This document shows positions 34,918 through 44,647 of a stretch of DNA of 64,000 nucleotides, piece by piece. A program made the position numbers and the translations under genes. The notes under the pieces are model-generated. The model ran no database searches and had not been told where the DNA came from. It was given only the letters and a program-made list of their open reading frames with translations. The DNA is from Scalesia atractyloides. Taxonomy: Eukaryota; Streptophyta; Magnoliopsida; Asterales; Asteraceae. The stretch spans positions 28,608,853-28,672,852 of the forward strand of contig CAMTDV010000003.1 in assembly GCA_947069175.1 (NCBI GenBank). Reading direction: 5' to 3'. The stretch's first letter is position 1. Every line of letters starts with the position of its first letter.

Positions 34918-35329
34918 TTAGGGTTGGGAAGTCCATTCATCTAAATCTTCAACGATAGCTTTCAGGACCGTCGCCGCTGTTGATAATAATATTTCTACCA
35001 CGTCGTCCGATGAGGATGACATATCATAACTATAAGACAAATCTCTTGAATTTGAAGATATCATTGTATATATTTTCTTTGGTGCCGGGAAGTGGTTTTT
35101 GAATATTTGGATAGTAAACATGAGAAGGATTGGTTGATTTATATAGAAAATAAGTAAAATATTTTTTTTTAAATAGCCATTGGCCAACGGCTAGCCCAAC
35201 GGTCCTATGTCACCAGCCCTACTAGAAAAATTCCTAAAATTACTAAAAATATCTTTGTGAATTTTTATAGGTTTAATATTAAAAACTAACAATCTCTTAA
35301 CGATTCCTACTGCCCCCCAAAAAAGTCGT
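34811..35329. repeat. 40-base direct repeat flanking a 440-base insert
   Basis: CAATCTCTTAACGATGCCTA followed by CTGCCCCCCGAAAAAGCCGT at 34811-34850 recurs at 35290-35329 with four changes. On the minus strand each is a TTTTTTGGGGGGCAG-type polypurine tract. The DNA between holds a promoter-like GGACCGTTGGGCTAGCCGTT and a short ORF. Confidence 0.75.
34918..35187 (-). CDS. Small hypothetical ORF between polypurine repeats
   Basis: 89 codons. A more natural start may be the internal Met of MSSSSDDVVEILLSTAATVL at about 35023, giving an acidic, Ser-rich peptide of about 34 residues ending DLDEWTSQP. An acidic Ser-rich start plus the upstream CCGTTGGC-rich DNA faintly recalls the 5' end of plant PIF/Harbinger-type transposons, but no TIR or transposase follows. 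Treat it as unassigned. It could be a fragment captured inside the Athila-like 3' region. Confidence 0.25.
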   Translation of the reverse strand: MANGYLKKNILLIFYINQPILLMFTIQIFKNHFPAPKKIYTMISSNSRDLSYSYDMSSSSDDVVEILLSTAATVLKAIVEDLDEWTSQP

Positions 35330-35404
35330 ATATTGTCCCCAATACACACAACAAATCTAAGACATACGTTACATCTTCATCACTCGTTCATGATGTCCGG
35401 AACT

Positions 35405-36437
35405 TCACACATCAAAGAGGTTAATACGAAACGAAAATGATAAAACAAGAACCAATACGGAACAAACAATGAAAATATACATACTCCACAAAAGCATTAT
35501 CGGCTCATAGTTGACCTCATATGTTAGGACGCTTGCCAAGAAGCTTATTAACTCCATGTACGCAGCCTTCTTCTCTTCATTACCATCGAGAAATAGTTTA
35601 ATACGGTAGCCATTGACCGTTTGCTTTGACCCATCCTTCGGGTCCTCGATAATAACGTCTCCCAACTTTCTGACCGGCATAATGACAACCGGACCCATCC
35701 ATTTGCTCTTGAGATTTCCGGGGATGAATTTGACCCTTGAATTATAGAGGCAAACCTTTTAACCCACAACAAACTCCTTTGTCTTCAACTTAGCATCGTG
35801 TGCTCGCTTCATGCCATCCTTGTACTTTGAAGCTCACTCATATGCCTCTTCCCACAACTCTTCCAACTCGCATAGCTTCAAACTGCGTTCTTTACCTGTA
35901 TCATCGTATTTAAAATTAACTTCTTTAATAGCCCAAAATGAACGATGAACAAGTTCCACCGGTAAGTGTTGATTTTTACCGTAAACTAAGCGGTAAGGTG
36001 TAGTGCCGATATGTGTTTTATGTGCTGTTAGGTAGGCCCATAAGGCATCGTTCAACTTCGTTGACCAATCCTTACGGCCGGTCGAACAGTCTTTTGCAAA
36101 ATCTCTTTGATTTACCTATTTGACACTTCCACTTGACCACTCATTTGCAGATGGTAGGGGTAGCTATTCGATGGTCAACACCATATCGTTTCAGTAGTTT
36201 CCCAAAATTAAGATTCTTCAAATGAGATTCCATCACTAATGATAACCCGAATGACCGACCGTTTGTTTTGGTGGCATCGTTTCTATCCTTTTAGACACAT
36301 AGTTGATCGCCACCAAAATATACAAATTTCCATGTGAATTCAGGAATGGGCCGATGAAGTCAATCTCCCACACGTCGAAAATATCAACAATGAGGATCGG
36401 TTGCGTGGGCATCTCATCCCACTTGGAAATACCCCCA
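35405..36437 (-). pseudogene. pol: Athila-like Pol: integrase core and C-terminal end
   Basis: Integrase that inserts element DNA. From right to left: GGISKWDEMP and FDVWEIDFIGPF (first catalytic Asp, about 36370), then a frame-broken stretch to 36060. Next come ALWAYLTAHKTHIGTTPYRL and GKNQHLPVELVHRSFWAIK (36055-35834), the hallmark end of the Athila-type catalytic domain. The tail at 35698-35405 (WMGPVVIMPVRKLGDVIIED) ends in a hydrophobic run (MLLWSMYIFIVCSVLVLVL) before the stop. That hydrophobic end is unusual for integrase and could be a translated non-coding extension or a membrane segment. Frameshifts disable it. The upstream part of integrase lies beyond the inserted element at 38.7-39 kb. 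Confidence 0.75.
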
Positions 36438-36617
36438 GAGGGGAAATGCTGGCGAAACCTCTCCAGAATTTCGCCAGCTTGGCAAGATGTATACTCTTTC
36501 GGTATGAATGAATGAATCATTAGACTTCCGCTTCTACTCTATTCTTAATAACATTCTCCCAAATTAGTCATATTATACCCAAACCTTTGTCTGGAATCGC
36601 CAGATCCTAGAATCTCA
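36438..36617 (+). repeat. 5' LTR fragment of short element
   Basis: Aligns with the last 180 bases of 38288-38681 (CTGGCGAAA...CTTCCGCTTCTACT...CTCA). The start is missing. Confidence 0.8.
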
Positions 36618-38287
36618 ATTGGTATCAGAGCTACAGTACCGATTCAATTGATCTAACAGTTGATTGAATCACTTACGCTCATGAATTTTGGACTTATGAG
36701 GGGTTTAGACGTAAATCATCAAATAAACGGACAATCCACAAACAAAAGTTAAAATTGAAACCATAGGATTGTTTAGAAATGAATTTCGACCAGATATGTG
36801 AAAGAATCATCATGAAATTTACAGAAATAGAGATTTTGGATCGAAAAATATGATAGTGGTTACCTTCGCACGAAGATAGAATTCACTTCACATGAAGATA
36901 AGAAGATAGAATTCACTTCGCATGAAGATAATTTATCTTCGCACGACGGTATATTACCCTCGTACGAGGGTAAACGAAAATGCCTAAAAAATTTGATGAT
37001 CGTGTTGATGAGACGAGTGTCTAGAAAAAAATTGGTGATAGAAAACTTTTCGGGATTTAATGACAAATTCCGATTGTTCGGTGACACCGTCGAGGGCTTC
37101 AGAGAATAGATTTGATGATACGATCACAAAGTGTTGAAGATAGTGGGTTAGTCACGGATACCTAAGCATAATGGTGATCATTTGGTATACTGACTATTAA
37201 TGGGCCAAAGAGTAAAATCCGCAATGATGGAAAACTTAATTTTCTAGATTTGAGGGGGAAATTCAGTGGTATGGTCAGAATTTGAAAAAATGAGTAGGAA
37301 TATAAATTTCATGCGAATATATTGAAATTTCGGCATTTTTGGAATTCATGACTTGCAACAGTATTCGGGTGGTTTCGACTTCAGATTGTCCGAAGATGCA
37401 TTTGATTTGGATTCGCTAGTTCGTGATCACAGGAAGTTTAGAGTCTTCAGATCGTGACACAGATTTATGTCTTGTAGTTTGAGTACCGGGTCTTCGTTAA
37501 GGGGGTTAAAAGGATTAGCATCAGGAGATGCAACTTGTATTGTATAAGATATTGCATCTAAGGTGTTAGGACGTTTAGTATTCAAGCAGATGAATTGTTT
37601 TTCAGTCTAACTGCCGGGAAATGACGATGTTTGTTGATTAAGTTGCTGCCGAACTAGCAGAGAAGACTATATATGTTATGGTGACTAAATAGGAAAAATG
37701 TGATTCTGATCGTGGAAGAATGTTTCTCAGATCTAAATGTGTTACCCGATGATTTGATTCTGATTTGCTTGCTAATTGAAGAGATTACCATTTTGCTGAT
37801 CAATCATTTAGGAGTATGCTTAAACATGATTATGGAAAACGGGATTTCAGATTTTCATGGGTATTCATTGATTTGAAATTTACCGGTGTTGTGATTCGAA
37901 GTTTCTTTCAATTTCCGGTTGGGTTTTTGAAGATCAGAGGATCAAGCAGAGGAGTGCGCTAAAACCGAACGCAAATGTGGTTAATGTAGAAATAGAGATG
38001 CTACATTGATTAGTTTTGAGTTCGTGATTATTCGTCAAGATTACAGTTAAGCAAATCAGAGGAGGTCAAGAACTGTGCAAACAAAGATCTTAAGATTTAT
38101 TCAAGGAAGAACTATTTCAGGGGGAATTTATTGAAAAATTGGAAACCCGAATCATCAATCAAGGGGGAATTTGTTGACGCATTCTACGACATCGACGGAT
38201 AACTGATTGAAGTTGTGAATATTCAAATACGGATCTCATATTTCAAGATCAAGATCAAGCTTCGATAGTGACGTCCAAGGGGGAAAT
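36618..38287 (+). other. Interior of short LTR element, no coding signal
   Basis: The primer site is at 36620-36631. The interior is AT-rich with stops in every frame. It has a cluster of short related words (GAAGATAGAATTCACTTC twice, TTCGCACGA, 36865-36935) and an 18-base perfect palindrome at 36955-36972. Two purine tracts occur near the right end (AAGGGGGAATTTGTTG near 38160 and AAGGGGGAAATTGTTG near 38277). The second adjoins the 3' LTR and is the likely plus-strand primer. Confidence 0.65.
36955..36972. repeat. 18-bp perfect palindrome
   Basis: TACCCTCGTACGAGGGTA reads the same on both strands. It lies among CTTCGCACGA/TTCGCATGAAG words that are partly palindromic too. Confidence 0.95.
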
Positions 38288-38681
38288 TGTTGATGCATGT
38301 TATGTTTGTCACTGTGCGAATAGGCTAGATATAGTGTGTGTTGAATATTGTTTAGATTAGATACGAACACACGACTTAAATGCAAACGTGAGAGGTGCGT
38401 ATGTGTCACTTCGTATGAAAATAAATTAGCTCACTTTGCATGAGGTAGATGTCTATATATAGCGTCGTGTGTTCATAGTTTTGTAAGTTTTGGAGTTCTC
38501 TAGGAGGAAACGCTGGCGAAATTTCTCCAGAATTTTGCCAGCTTGACAAGATGTATACTCTTTCGGTATTAATAAATGATTCATTAGACTTCCGCTTCTA
38601 CTCCTTTCTTAATAACACTTTACCGAATTAGTCATATTATACCCAAACTTTCGTCCTGAACCACCAGATTCTGGACTCTCA
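38288..38681 (+). repeat. 3' LTR of short element
   Basis: TGTTGATGCATG...GACTCTCA, 394 bases, after the purine tract AAGGGGGAAAT. A TATA-like CTATATATAGCG is at 38453-38464. The outer part matches 36438-36617. Confidence 0.7.
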
Positions 38682-40117
38682 AAATGAATGCAAGTGCATC
38701 AAGACATTCGGGATCTCGTCATCCGGCACACATCTTCTCATGACTTGATCTGGACATATCATGAATAAAGCTAGCTCTTTTAACGAGTAGTACTTGATCT
38801 GAGAGAGGAATGTAATCTCCTTCTTCTATCCCATTGAGCCAGTAAGTCACCTATCACCAAATAATTAACAATATCAGCAAACCAAGGTAATACCGAAATT
38901 TTCAAGATATGCTCATCTGGGAAAGTCTCGTTGATCTTCACACGAGAAGAACCCTCCTCTACCAACAATAGGACAAATGGTCCGCGACCACATTCTCGCT
39001 ACCCTTCTTGTCCCGTATCTCTAGGTCAAACTCTTGTAACAAAAGAACCAATCAAATCAACCGCGGCTTTGCATCCTTCTTCTTCATAAGGTACCTGACA
39101 ACAGTATGGTCAGAATAAATAATCATTTTGTTACCCCACATGTAAGCCTGGAATTTAACCAATACATATACCACCGCGAGTAGCTCTTTCTTGGTAGTTG
39201 TGTAATTCAAGTGAGCATCTAAGGGAGTCTTACTCGCGTAGTATATAGCAATCGGTTTCTTTTATACCCTTTGACCCAAAAAACCAATTCGGTGATTGCA
39301 AGATTGGGGCCTGAACCAACTTGTCTTTCAGAATGTTAAAGGCATTTTTACAATCTTTATTAAAGTCAAATGGTTGGTCTTTTAACAACGAAGTACATAA
39401 AGCTCCTCTTATGTCACTAAACCCCTTTATAAACCTTCTATAAAATCCCGCATGACCTGAAAACGACCTAACACCCTAAACACTCGTGGGATAAGGCAAA
39501 GTAGAGATGACTTGCACTTTTGCTCAGTCAACCTTTATCCCACGACTCGACATGACATGTCCTAACAATATCCCCCTTGAACCATAAATGGCTCATTTTC
39601 TAATTGGTCTAGACAAGCATCAAATGATGACCCAAAAATAGAGAAATCATCCATGAAAATCTCTAAGGACTCCCCCACCCTATTTGAGAAGATACTCATC
39701 ATGCACCTGTGGAAGGTGGCAGCGGCATTACATAACCCGAATGGCATTCGCCTATATATGAATGTGCCATATGTGCAAGTAAATGTGGTCTTAGCTTGAT
39801 GTTCCGGATGGTTAGAAATTTGATTGTTACCCGAATACCCATCCAAGAAACAATAAAACTTTTGACCCACTAATTCCTCAACTATTTGGTCAATGAATGG
39901 CAAAGGGAAATGGTCTTTGGAAGTTGAGGAATTCAACTTCCTATAATAAATACAAATACGCCACCCGGTTACCGGGCGAGTGGCGACCTCTTCAACTGCA
40001 TCATTTGTGACGAGTTGAATGCCTGCTTTTTTCGGAACGGGGCTATCGGAAATAGGGTGAATGATACCCATATCTAGCCACTTTAGTACCTTCTTCTTGA
40101 CCACTTCACGCATGTTT
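38682..40117 (-). pseudogene. pol: Athila-like Pol: reverse transcriptase, RNase H, integrase start
   Basis: Reverse transcriptase at 40113-39562: GWRICIYYRKLNSSTSKDHF, MPFGLCNAAATFHRCM and the catalytic FMDDFSIFG (about 39650), the Athila-type variant of YxDD. Frame breaks follow. RNase H is visible in pieces between 39290 and 38960 (TKKELLAVVYVL, IIYSDHTVVRYLMKK). The linker to integrase is at 38968-38780 (FPDEHILKISVLPWFADIVN), and the first half of the zinc region (CVPDDEIPNVLMHLHS) ends exactly at the short element's edge. Multiple stops and shifts: not functional. Confidence 0.85.
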
Positions 40118-40317
40118 GGATTTAACCTCCTTTGTGCGTCACGGAGGCTCTACAAACGTGCGCTTCAGTTTTGTATCGATTTTCTCTAGAAGACTTTCCA
40201 TTTGGTTTGTCCAAGGGGGTCTTCCTTCGTTCACTGCCATCACTTAAATCTTTCTTTCCTCCTCATCCATGCTCCGATTCATCTCCACTGGCAAACTATA
40301 GAACATAAAACACTCCT

Positions 40318-41088
40318 CTATTGTGTTTTCCTCTTCGACACGCATGTCGCAAAGAGGTATACACTCGTCACGTCGGCCATATAGCGTTCGTCGCTAACTA
40401 GAGGATCCTTTAATCCCGAAAAGACATTTAACCGCAACCGACAGTTACCAAAAGTCATGTCGACCGTACTCGTTTTACAATTAATTTGAGCATTCGATGT
40501 TGCCAAAAATGGTCGACCGAGAATAACCATTGGTTGCTTTGTTCAGTCCAAAGAGACATAGTCCAGTACAAGAAAGTCCACCGGATAGTGAAAGTCCTTG
40601 ACCTTGACAATTACATCCGTGACTATCCCACGAGGTAGTTTGGGAGTCAAATCGGCCAACACCACGGTGATGTTTGCCGCTTCAAGTGGACCAAACTTGT
40701 ACTGGTCATACAAAGTACCCGACAAGATACTCACACTTGCCCCAAGTTCCAAGAGTGCCTGAGTCAATTTAAATTCACCCATTTGTATCAAAATAATGGG
40801 CGCCCCCGGATCTTGAAACTTTGGTGGAAGTGCACCCAAAAGAATTGAACTCACATTTTCGGTCAAATCAAGTTTCTTTAGAAACTTGTGAGTTCGCTTT
40901 TGGGTACATAAATCCTTCAAGTACTTAGCATATGAGGGTACTTGTTTGATGGAATCTAAGAGTGGAAAATTTATTTTAACTTGTTTGACAACTTCCCGCA
41001 ATTCCTCTTGTTGTGGCCCACGTTTTGTTACCACTCTCTTAGATAGTCCCAACAAAGCTTCAGGATAAGGGCCGATATTAACCTCCAA
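40318..41088 (-). pseudogene. pol: Athila-like protease region
   Basis: Aspartic protease that cuts the polyprotein. Frame 41088-40543 holds LKDLCTQKRTHKFLKKLDLT and the active-site region ALLELGASVSIL, where the catalytic Asp of the usual D-LGAS motif reads Glu, so activity would be lost. It continues at 40530-40318 with MVILGRPFLATSNAQI, the second protease motif typical of this clade. A TAA separates the two pieces, which share one frame. Confidence 0.8.
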
Positions 41089-41131
41089 ACCCTTTTCCTT
41101 AGCCTTTGGGATGGAACAGTCTCAATGGGGT

Positions 41132-42534
41132 TTAGAAACATATTTTTTGACCCGTTTGACCGTCATCAACCTTCTCATCACTAACATCTTCCACTACCCC
41201 TTCAACAAACTGGGGTGATGGTGACTCAACACTAGTATCAATGACTTGAACACCACGTAAAGAAATTTTCTTAATTGGTACCTCACTTGTATTCTTCAAG
41301 TTGGACCCTTGATGCTTAGGGTTCAAAGTTGTGTCACTTGGGAGTCTTCCTCCACTTCCTCGCATTTGGTCCATTTCTCAGCAAGTTGACCCACTTGCTT
41401 TTCAAACGCCTTATGCGACTTGTCCCGTACCTCAAACTCTTTCTTCTTCTCTGTTTTGATCTCTTGGTTTATCTCTAATAGCATAATCATTGTGTTAAGC
41501 TTGGATTTTAACCGGTCATCACCGCCCATTTGAGAGTTTGAATTTCCACCCCTATTACCGCCTTGGTTGTAGCCTGTTGGTAATTATTTTCATGATTTTG
41601 ATACCCTTGGCCACGTCCTTAGTTATAACTCTTTTCGTAACCCCCTTTGTAATCACTTTGGCGGTTTTGGCACGACAAGCTACCTTGATTACCACTTACG
41701 AAGCATTACAAAACCTAAGGTTAGGATGGTTCCTCAAACCCGGGTGATAATTGTTGGAGTACATGTCATATTGCTTTTGTTCTCCAAACACTTGATTCAC
41801 CTCTTTGGTGGTTTGTGCCATGTTGACTTGGCACTCTTCCCTCCGATTACCAATGTCCCCACAATCCTTACATACTGCAAATTGAACCGACCCCACCTCC
41901 TTTTCCTTTATGCGAGCCAACTCTTGCTCTAATGTGGTGATTCGATCCTTAGCACTCGAATTAAGATCCAGAAGAGACAAGGAAACATGATGCTTTTTGG
42001 CACGATCCGCTATAGCAACCGCTTTGGAATTTTTGCTCGTTCTCTCCAGGAAATCTCAGTCATCTTCCTTGTGATTGTTCAACAAGGTGCCATTACTTGT
42101 CGATTGCAAGCAATTGTGATCTTCGGCGTCTAACCCCCATACAAAGCACTTCAGCAACTCTCATCTAAATATTTGATAGTGAGGGCATTTCCAAACCAAC
42201 TCCTTAAATCGAGTAAGGGCCTCATGTAGCAACTCCCCTGATAACTGTCAAAATGACCGAATCTCATCCCATGCATCATCGGTCTTCGCTACCGCATAGT
42301 ATTCGTCAAGGAATACTTGTTGCATTTTTGCCCACGTACGAATATTATTGGCCGAAAGTGTGAGGAACCATTGTTTAGCCTTATCCTTTAACGAAAATTG
42401 AAACAATCGTAACTTCACTTCATCAAGCTCGAAATTATGGCCCCCAATCATGCCATAAATGGTGGAGAATTCCGCCAAATGCGTATACGGCTCATCATGT
42501 GTCCTACCATTGAAGTGGGGTATTGGTGCATATT
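41132..42534 (-). pseudogene. gag: Athila-like Gag, truncated at copia Y
   Basis: Capsid part at 42478-42248 (LRLFQFSLKDKAKQWFLTL, QQVFLDEYYAVAKT) is the retrotransposon-Gag domain. 41980-41696 has a knuckle-like CKDCGDIGNRREEC lacking the His, followed by NNYHPGLRNHPNLRF, a typical Athila Gag word. 41529-41132 is Lys/Glu and Ser rich and leads to the protease. The N-terminus is missing: copia Y starts at 42535 inside the gene. At least three frame changes. Confidence 0.8.
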
Positions 42535-43029
42535 TGTGACAACAACTTAGATTTGGTATTTGGATATCTTTTAATTAGTAAAATGATAAATAGTTAGCGG
42601 GTTTAGTTTTGTAATAGTTAGTTATAGTGATTGGGCTAAACCAGATCCACATATTAGGGAGTGGTAGGAGATTTGGGCCTAGACAATTTGCAGCCCATGA
42701 GGTTAAACCTTAGCCTAGTTGTAAACATGTCTCTATATAAAGCGTTTTGCATTAGGGTTAAGGTTTCTCAGTTCATCACTTCAGAGAGAGTTGAGAGAGA
42801 AATCTTGTGATCTAGATTGATTATAATCATTGTGATAGATAATCAATAAAGATCGGGTTTATTGTGATTGTTGTTCCTACTCATATTTCTGTGATAATCT
42901 GATCTAGAGGATTCCGCACTCTAGATTGGATAGACGATTCTGTGAAGATCCATACGGATTAGGGGACCTATAATTGGCACAAGTCTAAATGTGCTTTAGG
43001 AGGATCGTTAGGGGCAAAGAGACAACATG
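42535..43029 (+). promoter_or_regulatory. Candidate 5' LTR and leader of copia Y
   Basis: Starts TGTGACAACAAC exactly where Athila Gag homology ends. Contains TATA-like CTCTATATAAAGCG at 42731-42744 and AATAAAG near 42844. The LTR end and primer site are not clear (TTGGCACAAG near 42975 may be a decayed primer site) and no matching 3' LTR was found, so this stays tentative. Confidence 0.45.
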
Positions 43030-44647
43030 TTAGTATTAATAAAAACAGTACGAGGTCTATGCCTTTGAGTGTCAAGGCTGCTGAAGATCATCTTGCATTG
43101 CTTACTTCATTCGTTGCTTCCTATGAGAACTGCATTCAGGGAAGAATATCTGATCCTGCTACTTTTGATAAAGATTATGATCAGATTAACCCTGATGACC
43201 TAGAGGATATGGATTTACAATGGCAAATGGCCATGATCTCTAGAAGAGTGAAGAGGTTCATGTATAGGACGGGAAGAGAGTTTGTTGGAAAGAATGTAGG
43301 TTTTGATAAGTCTAAAGTGAGGTGTTACAATTGTCAAAATTATGGACACTTTGCTATAGAGTGTCAAAGACCTAAGACTGAATCTCGTTTTAACTCATCA
43401 TTTCAAGATTCTCCTGGTCATGGTTCAAGCAACTGGAATGCATCACTAACACTGGATCAAAGGCCTTGATCTATACTGCTAGAGAAGGTTCTTATGATTG
43501 GAGTGTTCATCTGGAAGGTGATGACAATGCTACACAAGCTTTCATGGCTGAGATAACCCTAGTTATGATGCAGAAGTCAAGGCTGATGATGACGTTGAAC
43601 AAGAGACTGTACCTGAAAAAGGTTGAGGCTGATCAGATGACTGAAAACATGAAATTTGATGTAGAAAAAAAGGCCGCATATAAGAAGATGGCTGCAGACT
43701 TTGCTGCTTTCATGGCCGATCTAAGCAAATCAATAGGAGAGGTACATTCTAACTCTAGTAGTTCTGTTTGCTTAAAATGTCGTGAACTGCAAATGCAGTT
43801 GATACGTTAACAAAACAAAACTAAAGTATGGTAAATGAGCTCTCGAGCGTAAAAGAATCAAACTTTTTGGTAAAGAGAAATGAGTCATTATATTTGAAGA
43901 AAATTAAGGGTTATGAAGAAGAAATCAATATTTTAGCATGTAAGCTAAATGAAAAACTTCAAATTATTGTCTTAGCTCATGATACGATGAGTAAGAAAAT
44001 AAAAGAGATTTCTGAAAAATGCAAAGAGTTGTCAGAAGCACAACTGAAAATTTGTGAACTTGAAAAGATATTGAATCAATTCAGAGATTCATCTTTTATT
44101 ATGAAACACATGATGAATGGCTTGAAGAAAAGTAATGACAAAACAAGTGTGGGCTTCAAAGGTTTCAATAAAGTTCAACTACCCCTTGGTCATGACTATT
44201 CTTTCTTGCCAGACGAAGATGAGCTAACAGAGTTTGTGTAACTACACCTAGTAGTTCCATATCAGGGAAAGTTGATGTGTCTGAACATGCCAATAAGGAT
44301 AATAACAGGGAAGCGGTCTTGAAACAAAGAATGCACACCGTAAGAATAAAAAGCAAAATTTTGTTAAAAATTTTGATTTTGTTAAAGGGAGTGATATGAA
44401 AGAAGAGATCACTGTTATTGAAAGTGATTCAAATGTGCAGTTTGCTAAAAATAAAAACATAGAAAAATCAGAAATTGAGCAAACTAAACAAGATCCTTCA
44501 AAGGCATCATCATTATCATCATCGTCACCTGATGAATATAAACCATAGACTTCAATTAAGAAGTCTTCGGCTAGAAGATCGTGCTTCAAATGTCACACCA
44601 AGGGACATGTAGCTAGCTGCTCTCCTAACAAAAAGAATGAAGCACAA
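43030..44647 (+). pseudogene. gag: Copia Y Gag
   Basis: Open pieces are 43059-43469, 43466-43810 and 43828-44241. The first has MDLQWQMAMISRRVKRF and a good CCHC knuckle CYNCQNYGHFAIEC at about 43322-43363. The next two are coiled coil (Lys/Glu/Leu rich). A second knuckle-like CFKCHTKGHVASC is at about 44583. The capsid N-terminus (the part before MPLSVKAAEDH) is missing, so Gag lost its first few hundred residues. Stops at 44241 and about 44546 separate it from Pol. Confidence 0.8.

Larger units (their letters stand above)
36438..38681 (+). mobile_element. Short LTR element inserted in Athila-like integrase
   Basis: A 2.2-kb element on the plus strand. The left end is the last 180 bases of an LTR (36438-36617), directly followed by a TGGTATCAGAGC primer site. 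The right end is an apparently full LTR (38288-38681). No Gag or Pol was recognised in the interior, so it was mobilised in trans or is deleted. The host integrase lacks about 40 residues at this point. One deletion removing the start of the left LTR together with adjacent host DNA would explain both. An AAATG at each side (36444 and 38682) may be chance. Confidence 0.75.
17424..42534 (-). mobile_element. Athila-like gypsy element, interrupted by two later insertions
   Basis: Reading the minus strand from right to left gives Gag (42.5-41.1 kb), protease (41.1-40.3), reverse transcriptase (40.1-39.6), RNase H (39.3-38.9), integrase (38.9-38.7 and 36.4-35.4), long 3' non-coding DNA, a third ORF (22.5-20.6), a polypurine tract and an LTR. 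Pol features (FMDD catalytic box, LVYGK-HLPVELVHR integrase end) and the extra ORF after Pol are typical of the Athila clade. Tekay-1 splits the 3' region and a short LTR element splits integrase. The right end is cut where copia Y begins, so the 5' LTR and leader are missing. Confidence 0.7.

Noticed and set aside
36444..38686. AAATG as target duplication of the short LTR element
   Set aside because: If true, the LTR would start CTGG instead of TG, and the 3' LTR clearly extends 220 bases further upstream. Probably chance, kept as a caveat.
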